5,567 nt of DNA from QHXQ01 sp036389375 (GCA_036389375.1 DASVQA010000140.1:1-5567); one strand, 5' to 3'; shown: positions 1 to 5,402, counted from the first letter of the stretch. The notes: generated by a model not told the origin, from the letters alone. Translations and numbers: made by a program.

Positions 1-72
1 GACGGGTACCGCCGCCGACGCGGATATGTGCGCCTGAAGCCCGTTGACTTAGCTCACCTAATCGCGGGATAA
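1..72 (+). CDS. Possible C-terminal end of a rightward gene truncated by the window edge
   Basis: Frame 1 is open from the first base to a TAA at 70-72 and gives 23 residues beginning DGYRRRRGYVRLKP and ending DLAHLIAG. The basic stretch followed by a hydrophobic end reads like a protein C-terminus. The other two forward frames close within about 45 bases. I recognise no family, and 23 codons can be open by chance at this GC content. If real, the gene would converge on the response regulator that ends at 387. The main alternative is simple non-coding DNA. Confidence 0.25.
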   Translation, partial: DGYRRRRGYVRLKPVDLAHLIAG

Positions 73-257
73 GGATCAGGAAGGTGTCATAATGTATGGT
101 CGCGTCACTTAAAGTTCGTGAACGCCTTAGTTCTCCCGCGAGAGGAAGCGGCCTTCGCTCAGACGGGCTGCGGTTAAGTTTTTGCGGGCAGCATAACTCG
201 ACCGGCTTTAACCAGCGTGTGAAGATACCCGAAGACCCGCACCGCGCACATCGAGAG

Positions 258-300
258 GTCTTGCCATTTTGCATAGCAAGTCTTTGCCATTTTTTTAGCA
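258..300. repeat. Imperfect 21-nt tandem direct repeat, AT-rich
   Basis: Two copies, 258-278 and 280-300, are separated by one base. Both begin GTC, share TTGCCATTTT and end TAGCA. They align end to end with one inserted T near the start and a compensating difference before TAGCA, so the period is 22 bases, about two helical turns. The repeat sits just beyond the 3' end of the response regulator and abuts the hairpin at 301. It could be a pair of protein-binding sites or a slippage duplication; no function can be assigned. Confidence 0.5.
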
Positions 301-322
301 GCGACAGCCGCGCCCCTGTCGC
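301..322. other. GC-rich perfect hairpin (7-bp stem, 8-nt loop)
   Basis: GCGACAG (301-307) is exactly complementary to CTGTCGC (316-322) around the loop CCGCGCCC. It lies about 65 bases beyond the stop codon of the leftward response regulator, so it could affect 3' processing or termination of that message. On the regulator's strand it is followed by an A-run rather than a T-run (the T-run at 290-296 is on the opposite strand). It is therefore not a canonical intrinsic terminator in either direction. Confidence 0.4.
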
Positions 323-386
323 GCGGGTCAAAATCCGCTTTGTGGCCCGGTTTAAGTTCTTAGTTGAAGGACGGAATGGGGCGCGG

Positions 387-1079
387 CTAGGACGTGTGGG
401 GTTTAACTATGCCCTGATTGTAGGCGTACACAGCTAGTTCGAGCCGGTCGGTGACGCCGAGCTTGCTGAAGGCGGAAGTCAGGTGATGACTGACGGTCGC
501 CTCGCTGATAAAAAGCCGCTCGCTGATCTGCTTGTTCCGCAGCCCCTCGCTGACGAGGCAGACAATCTCGCGCTCACGGCGGGTGAGACTGGCAATCTTC
601 GCCGCCTCCGGGTTCTCCTGCTTCCGCTGGCCGGCGCGCGCCAGTTCGGACAGCATGCTGCTCATCAGGTACTGATCGAACCAGACTTCGCCCGCATGCA
701 CCTTCTCGATGGCTTTTAGAATGACCTCGGCCGCTTTGGCCTTATGCACCAGCCCGCGCGCGCCGAGACGCGCCGCCTGCCGGTGCAACTCGTAGTCGCT
801 GACGCCCGTCAGCACAAGCACACGCGCGCCGGGGGCGGCTTCGTGCAGACGCGGCAGGCAGTCCAGCCCGCTATCGCGCTCCAAGTTGAGGTCGAGCACG
901 ATAACGTCCGGCTGCGTCGCGCCAGTAACAGCGATGGCGGCTTCGGCCGTGGCGGCTTCACCGACGACCTTCATCTCGGGCCGTCCCTCGATAAGCAGGC
1001 GCAAACCGGCCCTCATCACGGCGTGATCGTCAACGAGGACAACCTTGATGTGCGGCTTTACGTCGTCAGGAGCAGGCAT
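387..1079 (-). CDS. NarL/FixJ-family response regulator (REC + LuxR-type HTH)
   Basis: This is a 230-residue cytoplasmic transcription factor that would be switched on by phosphotransfer. An N-terminal receiver domain (about residues 10-127) shows the acidic pair D17-D18, phosphoacceptor D63 in VLDLNL, switch residue T91 and conserved lysine K113. After a linker, a LuxR-type helix-turn-helix (about 163-225) carries LTRREREIV, then KQISERLFISEATVSHHL as scaffold and recognition helices. The length is typical for the family and nothing is missing. The ATG at 1079 leaves ten residues before the first receiver strand, which is normal; no strong Shine-Dalgarno precedes it. It is transcribed divergently from the hybrid kinase, whose C-terminal HPt domain is the natural phosphodonor. 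The partnership and any target genes are inferred from neighbourhood only; family membership is certain. Confidence 0.95.
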   Translation of the reverse strand: MPAPDDVKPHIKVVLVDDHAVMRAGLRLLIEGRPEMKVVGEAATAEAAIAVTGATQPDVIVLDLNLERDSGLDCLPRLHEAAPGARVLVLTGVSDYELHRQAARLGARGLVHKAKAAEVILKAIEKVHAGEVWFDQYLMSSMLSELARAGQRKQENPEAAKIASLTRREREIVCLVSEGLRNKQISERLFISEATVSHHLTSAFSKLGVTDRLELAVYAYNQGIVKPHTS

Positions 1080-1183
1080 ATGGGGGTTTATGCGCTAACC
1101 GGACTCGTGCTGAATGTTGGAGAAAACCCGGCTGTCGTGGTGCGCTAAGCGGCAGTCGGCGCGCGGGGCGTTTCCGGCAGTGC

Positions 1184-1201
1184 GCGCAACGCCGCTTGCG
1201 C
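1184..1201. repeat. Perfect inverted repeat, 6-bp arms, 6-nt spacer
   Basis: GCGCAA (1184-1189) and TTGCGC (1196-1201) flank CGCCGC. The repeat sits about 105 bases upstream of the response regulator start. It could be a dyad operator for a dimeric regulator such as the NarL-type protein next door, or a hairpin in that gene's leader. Six-base arms in GC-rich DNA arise by chance fairly often. Confidence 0.3.
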
Positions 1202-1215
1202 CCAGATAAAAGATA

Positions 1216-1238
1216 CGTCCGCCGGCCTAGAACGGACG
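1216..1238. repeat. Perfect inverted repeat, 6-bp arms, 11-nt spacer
   Basis: CGTCCG (1216-1221) and CGGACG (1233-1238) are exact reverse complements separated by 11 bases, giving a centre-to-centre distance of 17 bases. It lies 14 bases from the inverted repeat at 1184-1201. Two dyads close together in a divergent promoter region are compatible with operator sites for the adjacent regulator, but this is inference from position only. Confidence 0.3.
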
Positions 1239-1427
1239 CGAGCAGTAGAACCAAACGCGGGCAATAACGACCGGGCGACTATCGGGTAGCCGGCCCCGTC
1301 TTCCGTCTAAGATGAATGAACCTTTACGTTATAAACAGGTAAAACAAGCAGGCGCAAATACTATTCCCGGTGGTGCGCCTTGTCAAATTTTCAGCAAGCG
1401 TGGCGGAGCACACGCCGGGCAATCCTC

Positions 1428-1455
1428 TCGACGGCGGCCATGCCGGTGCTATAAT
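1428..1455 (+). promoter_or_regulatory. Sigma-70-type extended -10 promoter for the hybrid kinase
   Basis: A perfect -10 TATAAT lies at 1450-1455, preceded by TG at 1447-1448, which makes the extended -10 TGCTATAAT. Sixteen bases upstream is a partial -35, TCGACG (1428-1433, four of six consensus positions). Transcription would begin near 1462 and leave a leader of about 70 bases before the kinase ATG at 1533. A purine-rich GGAAGAG (1524-1530) just ahead of that ATG can serve as the ribosome binding site. Confidence 0.6.
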
Positions 1456-1532
1456 GCGCGCCGCCGCGAAGAGGCTAACCTGACCGAAGCCTATCCCCCA
1501 TCGAACGCATCAGCCGAGACACCGGAAGAGAC

Positions 1533-4367
1533 ATGCCGAAAGCGAAACATTCTCCATTTTTATGCTACGGTCTGCCGGTGCTCGCCGTTATGCTGGCAAC
1601 GGCGGTCAAGCTGCTCTTGGGGGCAGCCTTCAAGGAAGATACGCCCTTCCTCTTATTCTTCGGCGCTGTGATGCTGAGCGCCAATTACGGCGGACTGGGG
1701 CCGGGACTGCTCGCCGTTGCGCTCTCCGTCGCCGTCAATGACTACCTCTTTTTCACGCCCTACACCTTCGTCAACACCTCCGCGCAGGCTTCGCAACTAA
1801 TGCTCTTCACGCTTGAAGGGGCACTGATCTCGCTTATCTGCGCGCGCCGCAGACGCGCGGAAACGTGGCTGCGCACCGCGCAGGATGAACTTGAAGCACG
1901 CGTCGCACGGCGCACCGCCGAGTTGGAACGAGTGAACGCCTCGCTGCTCGAAGAGATGAACGAGCGCAGGCGGATCGAGCAGGTGCAACACGAGAGCGAC
2001 AACCTCCTGCACGCCATTATCGAGGGCACGACCGACGCGGTCTACGTCAAAGACCTGGATGGGCGCTATTTGATGATTAACCGTGCCGGAGCGCGCCTCT
2101 TAGGCCGCGAGGTAGCGGACGTGATCGGCAAGAAGGACTCAGAACTGTTTTCGCCAGAGGCCGCGCGCCTAATCATCGCGGCCGACCGCCGCGTGATCGC
2201 CTCCGGCCGGACGCAAACCTTCGAGGAGGTCGGCACGGCGGGTGGGCAGACACGAACTTACCTCTCAACCAAGGGCCCCTACCGAGACACGCAGGAGAAC
2301 GTCATCGGGCTGATCGGTATCTCGCGCGACATCAGGGATCGTAAGCTGATCGAAGAGGAACTGGCGGAATCGCGCGACGCGGCGCTCGAAGCGTCGCGGT
2401 TAAAGTCCGAGTTCCTCGCCAACATGTCGCACGAGATACGTACGCCGATGAACGGCATCGTCGGGATGACGGGCCTGCTGCTTAACACGAAGCTGACGCG
2501 CCAGCAGCGCGAGTTTGCGACCGACATCCAAACGAGCGCCGACGCGCTGCTCACCATCCTCAACGACATACTCGACTTCTCAAAGATTGAGGCGGGCAAG
2601 CTGAAACTCGAAGAGGTTGATTTCGATCTGCACGCCCTCGTCGAGTCAGTCGCAGAATTTGCTGGCCGGCAGGCGCGCGCCAAGGGCATCGAGATGGCCT
2701 CGCTCATCTACGGCGACGTGCCGGCCCATTTGCGCGGCGATCCGGGTCGTCTCCGTCAAGTGCTCATCAACCTGTTGAGCAACGCCGTGAAGTTTACGGA
2801 AGCCGGCGAGGTCGTGCTGCGCGTCACGAAGTCCGGCGAGAAGGACGGCCACGCCGTCTTGCGCTTCACCGTAACCGATACAGGGATCGGCATTGACGAG
2901 GCTTGCCAGCGCCGCCTCTTCCGCCCCTTCACACAGGCTGACGGCTCGGCTGCGCGCAGGTACGGTGGCACGGGGCTGGGGCTGGCCATCTCGAAGCAGA
3001 TCGTTGAGTACATGCATGGTGAGATGGGTGTCGAGAGTACGCCCCGGCAAGGCTCGACCTTCTGGTTCACGGCCCGGCTCGCCAAGCAACCGGGCGCGGG
3101 CGCACAAGCCCCCGGCGCGGTGCAGACGCTGCGCGGCGTGCGGCTCCTTATCGTTGACGACAACGAGACGAACCGTAAGATTCTGCAATACCAGACAGAG
3201 GCGTGGGGGATGTCAAACGAGAGCGCCGCGAGTGGCGCAGAGGCGCTTGCGATGCTGCGCCACAGCGCCGCAGCCGGCGAGCCATTCGATCTGGCGGTGC
3301 TCGATATGCAGATGCCCGGCATGGATGGGCTGACGCTGGCACGCATGATCAAGTCCGATCCAGACCTTGCTGCCACGCGCCTTGTGATGATCTCTTCGAC
3401 CGACGACCCGGACGATGTCGAGAGGCTGAAGGAGGTGGGCGTCGTCGCCTGCCTTACCAAGCCCGTGCGGCAGTCGCAACTTTTTAACCACCTGCTGTCA
3501 GCCATCGCGGGCGAGGCCGTGACCCAAGAGGTTCAAACGCACGGGGCGGCCGGCGGCAGCCCCGCGCCAGACGTTCGTCCGCCGAGGTACGCCGCGCCGC
3601 GCAAAGGCGGCCGCATACTTGTGGCCGAAGATCACCTCGTCAATCAGAAGGTGCTGCTGCACCAGCTAAGCGAGTTGGGCTATGAGGCTGACGCCGTCGC
3701 CAATGGATGGCAGGTGCTGGATGCGCTCCATAAGAACAGCTACGACCTAGTGCTGATGGACTGTCAGATGCCGGGGCTTGATGGCTATGAAACAACCGCC
3801 GAGATACGTCGGCGCGAAGGGGACATGCATCATACGCCGGTCGTCGCGGTCACGGCGCACGCCTTCGAGAGTGACCGCCAGAAGTGCTTGGCGACCGGGA
3901 TGGACGACTACATTGCCAAACCCGTGAACCCGCAAACCTTGAAGACCATCATTGAACGGTGGCTCAAGCCGACCACGCCGGCTGAGTCGCCCGCCCCGCC
4001 GAGTGCAGATGCTGCCGCACGACTCGAAGCGGCGATAGCCCCGTCGGTCTCGGCCCTTTTTAGAGCCGCTAGACGTGAGGGTGCGCCCGATCCCGTGCGC
4101 GAGTTGCTCCACTTGTACCTGCGCGAAACGCAGCCCATGCTTGATCAACTGCGCGCCGACATCGCGCGCGGCGACGCAGGCGCAATACAGCGGACGGCGC
4201 ACGGCATCAAGGGCACGAGCGCGGCGCTTGGGATAGAGCGGATGGCGGCGCTCAGTGGCGAATTGGAACAGAACGGGCGCGACGGCGTGTCGGCGGGCGC
4301 AGACTCGATTATGGCCGGACTGGCGGAGGAGTTTGAACGCATCCGTCGCTTATTGAATGAAGGATGA
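1533..4367 (+). CDS. Membrane-bound hybrid sensor histidine kinase (DUF4118-PAS-HisKA-HATPase-REC-REC-HPt)
   Basis: This 944-residue kinase is predicted to sense a signal, autophosphorylate and run an internal His-Asp-Asp-His relay. Residues about 10-105 form four hydrophobic segments with the FFGAVMLSANYGGLGPG signature of the KdpD-type DUF4118 anchor. A basic and acidic coiled coil (about 107-155) follows, then one PAS domain (about 155-270, VYVKDLDGRYLMINRAG). HisKA holds H300 in MSHEIRTPMNG. The ATPase has the N box NLLSNAVKF (N417), G1 DTGIGI (D449) and G2 GTGLGL (479-484). REC1 has D542-D543, acceptor D591 and K643; REC2 has E699-D700, acceptor D743 and K796. The HPt domain carries H890 in AHGIKGTSAALG. 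Every catalytic residue is present, so both receivers look active. There is essentially no periplasmic loop, so input is probably cytoplasmic or within the membrane. It is flanked by a DNA-binding regulator (divergent) and a REC-only protein (convergent), the likely phosphoacceptors. The stimulus is unknown. Confidence 0.96.
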   Translation: MPKAKHSPFLCYGLPVLAVMLATAVKLLLGAAFKEDTPFLLFFGAVMLSANYGGLGPGLLAVALSVAVNDYLFFTPYTFVNTSAQASQLMLFTLEGALISLICARRRRAETWLRTAQDELEARVARRTAELERVNASLLEEMNERRRIEQVQHESDNLLHAIIEGTTDAVYVKDLDGRYLMINRAGARLLGREVADVIGKKDSELFSPEAARLIIAADRRVIASGRTQTFEEVGTAGGQTRTYLSTKGPYRDTQENVIGLIGISRDIRDRKLIEEELAESRDAALEASRLKSEFLANMSHEIRTPMNGIVGMTGLLLNTKLTRQQREFATDIQTSADALLTILNDILDFSKIEAGKLKLEEVDFDLHALVESVAEFAGRQARAKGIEMASLIYGDVPAHLRGDPGRLRQVLINLLSNAVKFTEAGEVVLRVTKSGEKDGHAVLRFTVTDTGIGIDEACQRRLFRPFTQADGSAARRYGGTGLGLAISKQIVEYMHGEMGVESTPRQGSTFWFTARLAKQPGAGAQAPGAVQTLRGVRLLIVDDNETNRKILQYQTEAWGMSNESAASGAEALAMLRHSAAAGEPFDLAVLDMQMPGMDGLTLARMIKSDPDLAATRLVMISSTDDPDDVERLKEVGVVACLTKPVRQSQLFNHLLSAIAGEAVTQEVQTHGAAGGSPAPDVRPPRYAAPRKGGRILVAEDHLVNQKVLLHQLSELGYEADAVANGWQVLDALHKNSYDLVLMDCQMPGLDGYETTAEIRRREGDMHHTPVVAVTAHAFESDRQKCLATGMDDYIAKPVNPQTLKTIIERWLKPTTPAESPAPPSADAAARLEAAIAPSVSALFRAARREGAPDPVRELLHLYLRETQPMLDQLRADIARGDAGAIQRTAHGIKGTSAALGIERMAALSGELEQNGRDGVSAGADSIMAGLAEEFERIRRLLNEG

Positions 4368-4381
4368 ATTGGTGCAGTAAC

Positions 4382-4417
4382 ACAGGTGCGGGCGGGCGGC
4401 TAGGTTGATGCACCTGT
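4382..4417. terminator. Inverted repeat spanning two convergent gene ends, possible bidirectional terminator
   Basis: ACAGGTGC (4382-4389) and GCACCTGT (4410-4417) are perfect 8-bp complements with a GC-rich 20-base loop. The structure begins 14 bases after the kinase stop codon and covers the last codons and stop (4400-4402) of the leftward receiver gene. Its place between convergent genes suits a shared transcription stop or an mRNA 3' stabilising hairpin. Neither side has a T-run, so it is not a classical intrinsic terminator. Confidence 0.35.
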
Positions 4418-4828
4418 CCGGGCGTTGAGCAAACGGGCCATAGACTCTTCCAGACGCTCGAAACTAAGCGGCTTGGTCAGGAAGTCGTTACAACCGGCGG
4501 CAGCGGCCTTGATCCGATGCTCGGCTGTTCCATAAGCCGTGAGCGCGATGATAGGCAGGTCGCGCAGCGCCGGCTGCTCGCGGATAGCGCGCGTAGCCGC
4601 GAAGCCGTCGAGCACCGGCAAGCAGATGTCCATTAATACGAGCGTAGGTCGCTCACGCTGGGCCAACTCAACCGCCTCCTGACCGTTCGTCGCTTCTAAG
4701 ACCTTGTAGTTACTTAACTCCAACTTCAGCTTCAGCATGAAGCGGAAATCGTCGAAGTCATCGACAATCATAACGGTAGGGGACACGCTGTCGCACGACG
4801 CGCTTAGAGTTTGATTACTGGGCGACAT
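4400..4828 (-). CDS. Stand-alone receiver-domain response regulator (CheY/SpoO F-like, REC only)
   Basis: This 142-residue cytoplasmic protein consists of a single receiver domain with no output domain. After a Ser/Thr-rich lead of about 17 residues come VMIVDD with D23-D24, phosphoacceptor D67 in LVLMDICLPVLDG, switch T97 in IIALTAYG, and conserved K119 in FLTKPL. All phosphorylation residues are present. The start ATG at 4828 has no evident Shine-Dalgarno; an ATG at residue 20 would cut into the first strand and is unlikely. It is convergent with the hybrid kinase, with 32 bases between stop codons, so it is not in the same operon. Likely roles are a phosphate sink, a relay intermediate or an interaction-based output for the neighbouring kinase. 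The kinase pairing is inferred from proximity; CheY-like chemotaxis function is not supported, since no flagellar or chemotaxis genes are visible. Confidence 0.93.
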   Translation of the reverse strand: MSPSNQTLSASCDSVSPTVMIVDDFDDFRFMLKLKLELSNYKVLEATNGQEAVELAQRERPTLVLMDICLPVLDGFAATRAIREQPALRDLPIIALTAYGTAEHRIKAAAAGCNDFLTKPLSFERLEESMARLLNARTGAST

Positions 4829-5023
4829 ACTTAGGAAGAACGGTCGTCACGCCGCGAAGGCAGACACACCGTCCGTTTTTGCTGAAAGCCGTAATTTACT
4901 GGGATGGCCGTGGCCCGGATGTGCAAGGTAAAGCACCGGGCTGAGTCAACATAAGTCAACCATCTGCATTTACCGCTCGACCGACATCAGGATAACCACT
5001 CAGCGATTTACATTGCAAGTCGC
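4829..5023. other. Intergenic spacer with short repeated motifs
   Basis: No credible gene is visible on either strand; the longest ATG frames are under 20 codons. It is the upstream region of the leftward receiver gene and should hold its promoter, but I could not find a convincing -35/-10 pair. It contains the direct repeat at 4944-4960 and two of the four ATTTAC motifs found between 4894 and 5137 (4894-4899 and 4968-4973), with a third at 5006-5011. Confidence 0.5.
4944..4960. repeat. Direct repeat AGTCAAC, 10-base period
   Basis: AGTCAAC occurs at 4944-4950 and again at 4954-4960, one helical turn apart. On the strand of the receiver gene this reads GTTGACT twice, and each copy includes TTGACT, a near-consensus -35. 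No matching -10 lies at 16-18 bases, so it may instead be a head-to-tail site for an activator, about 115 bases upstream of the receiver gene's start. The role is inferred. Confidence 0.35.
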
Positions 5024-5149
5024 CTACTCAAGCACGCGCGGTTGCCAGAGCAGAGCTATTTCCGACTCTGTCAGGTCGAGGGCGACATAGACCGACAACT
5101 TAGCGTCAGAAACTTGTGCCAGCTTAAAGGCATTTACAGAAATTGACAT
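5024..5149 (-). CDS. Candidate small protein, 41 residues, unknown function
   Basis: A leftward frame opens at the ATG at 5149-5147 and ends at TAG (5026-5024), giving 41 residues: MSISVNAFKLAQ, then VSDAKLSVYVALDLTESE, then IALLWQPRVLE. The composition is protein-like, with a regular alternation of hydrophobic and acidic residues (VALDLTESEIALL) and no Arg/Ser excess of the kind seen in chance frames here. No signal peptide or membrane segment is seen. There is no Shine-Dalgarno; the codons before the start are AT-rich. A perfect TATAAT on this strand at 5193-5188 could start a transcript near 5181, without a clear -35. It is divergent from the HTH gene, and its start codon lies on the HTH gene's -35 hexamer. 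It could be a real small gene, a remnant of a broken one, or chance. Confidence 0.35.
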   Translation of the reverse strand: MSISVNAFKLAQVSDAKLSVYVALDLTESEIALLWQPRVLE

Positions 5150-5171
5150 ATTTTAACGTAACATGTAAGGT
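5143..5171 (+). promoter_or_regulatory. Candidate sigma-70 promoter of the HTH gene
   Basis: A perfect -35 TTGACA lies at 5143-5148. Possible -10 hexamers are TGTAAG at 5164-5169 (15-base spacer, four of six matches) and TAAGGT at 5166-5171 (17-base spacer, three of six). Transcription would start around 5177-5180, only about 15-18 bases before the HTH ATG at 5195, leaving just the GGAG ribosome binding site (5184-5187) in the leader. The weak -10 suggests an activator need or modest strength. Confidence 0.45.
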
Positions 5172-5172
5172 T
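5155..5172. promoter_or_regulatory. 18-bp imperfect palindrome, candidate autoregulatory operator
   Basis: The sequence AACGTAACATGTAAGGTT is symmetric at seven of nine base pairs (AACnTnACATGTnAnGTT, where n marks the mismatches), centred on ACATGT. It covers the spacer and -10 of the HTH promoter, so a bound dimer would block RNA polymerase. It also lies between that gene and the divergent 41-codon frame, so one site could control both directions. Autorepression by the HTH protein itself is the simplest hypothesis and is inference. Confidence 0.4.
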
Positions 5173-5187
5173 CTGGCCGAAATGGAG

Positions 5188-5193
5188 ATTATA
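5188..5193 (-). promoter_or_regulatory. Possible leftward -10 element
   Basis: On the minus strand these bases read TATAAT, a perfect -10 for transcription towards the 41-codon frame. No good -35 is present 16-18 bases upstream (around 5210-5217), and no TG extension precedes it. The match overlaps the bases between the HTH gene's ribosome binding site and its start, so it may be fortuitous. Confidence 0.2.
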
Positions 5194-5194
5194 G

Positions 5195-5392
5195 ATGAAG
5201 CAAGCTATACCTACTGATTTAATCAGCACATCTGAAGCGCAAAAACTTCTCGGCGTTAGTCGTCCCACGATGAGTCGGCTGCTTAGAGAGGGCGTAATTC
5301 GCTACTTCCCTAATCTAATAGATCGGCGCGTCAAGTTCGTCAGCAAAGCCGAGGTCTTAGCCCTATTACCTACACGTGCGGAAGCTGCATGA
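5195..5392 (+). CDS. Small MerR/excisionase-like helix-turn-helix DNA-binding protein
   Basis: This 65-residue protein is almost entirely one winged HTH of the HTH_17/excisionase type. Residues about 9-20 (LISTSEAQKLLG) form the first helix, VSRPTMSRLLREG (21-33) the turn and recognition helix, and RRVKFVSKAEVLALL (44-58) the wing and closing helix. The start is supported by GGAG at 5184-5187, seven bases ahead of the ATG. Such proteins act either as recombination directionality factors or as DNA-binding antitoxins and regulators. No integrase or attachment site is visible, whereas a second small gene starts ten bases after its stop, so the antitoxin-module reading is preferred. A palindrome overlapping its promoter suggests autoregulation. 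Base composition is clearly less GC-rich than the kinase, hinting at separate acquisition. Fold assignment is firm; role is inferred. Confidence 0.85.
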   Translation: MKQAIPTDLISTSEAQKLLGVSRPTMSRLLREGVIRYFPNLIDRRVKFVSKAEVLALLPTRAEAA

Positions 5393-5402
5393 GGAGCAAG
5401 CT

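Larger units (their letters stand above)
73..386. other. Intergenic stretch without a convincing gene
   Basis: This stretch lies downstream of the leftward response regulator. A purine-rich AGGAAGG at 78-84 precedes ATG codons at 92 and 96, and a TTGACT (44-49) with GATAAG (68-73) lies upstream. The resulting frame from 96 runs antisense into the regulator and translates into a Ser/Arg-rich sequence with no domain character, so I do not call it. On the minus strand a 38-codon frame (290-174, starting MAKTCYAKWQ) is open but has no ribosome binding site. The tandem repeat at 258-300 and the hairpin at 301-322 are the only clear structure. No tRNA, rRNA or recognisable structured RNA is visible. 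Confidence 0.5.
1080..1532. other. Long divergent intergenic region between regulator and kinase
   Basis: This 453-base gap separates two divergently transcribed genes and must hold both promoters. It contains the kinase promoter at 1428-1455, inverted repeats at 1184-1201 and 1216-1238, and a direct repeat TGCGCTAA at 1091-1098 and 1141-1148. I found no good sigma-70 promoter for the leftward regulator; AT-rich spots on its strand near 1206-1215 and 1328-1335 lack a matching -35. Frames opening inside it (from 1312 rightward, and 1254 leftward from a TTG) give Arg/Ser/Cys-rich translations with no domain and run into the real genes in other frames. I treat them as chance. Confidence 0.6.

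Noticed and set aside
174..290. Leftward 38-codon frame starting MAKTCYAKWQ
   Set aside because: There is no ribosome binding site, it begins inside the tandem repeat, and a frame this short is expected by chance. The translation is not implausible, but nothing else supports it.
301..322. Hairpin as an intrinsic terminator of the response regulator
   Set aside because: On the relevant strand an A-run, not a T-run, follows the stem, so it fails the basic requirement for an intrinsic terminator.
96..437. Rightward 113-codon frame preceded by AGGAAGG and a TTGACT/GATAAG pair
   Set aside because: The translation is Ser/Arg/Val-rich with no domain character, the ribosome binding site is 11 bases from this ATG, and the frame runs 51 bases antisense into the clear response regulator. 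The promoter match is only moderate.
1066..1254. Leftward 62-codon frame from a TTG with a CAHCRK motif
   Set aside because: It starts at TTG without a ribosome binding site, is very basic, and overlaps the start of the response regulator in another frame. A lone CxxC is not a zinc-binding domain.
1312..1671. Rightward 119-codon frame upstream of and overlapping the kinase
   Set aside because: It spans the kinase promoter, has no Shine-Dalgarno, and its second half is only the kinase gene read in another frame. The composition is Arg/Ser/Cys-rich.
5195..5392. Phage excisionase marking an integrated mobile element
   Set aside because: The HTH family fits, but no integrase, attachment-site repeat or phage gene is visible in the window, and the coupled antitoxin-like gene gives a better explanation. 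The possibility stays open beyond the window edge.
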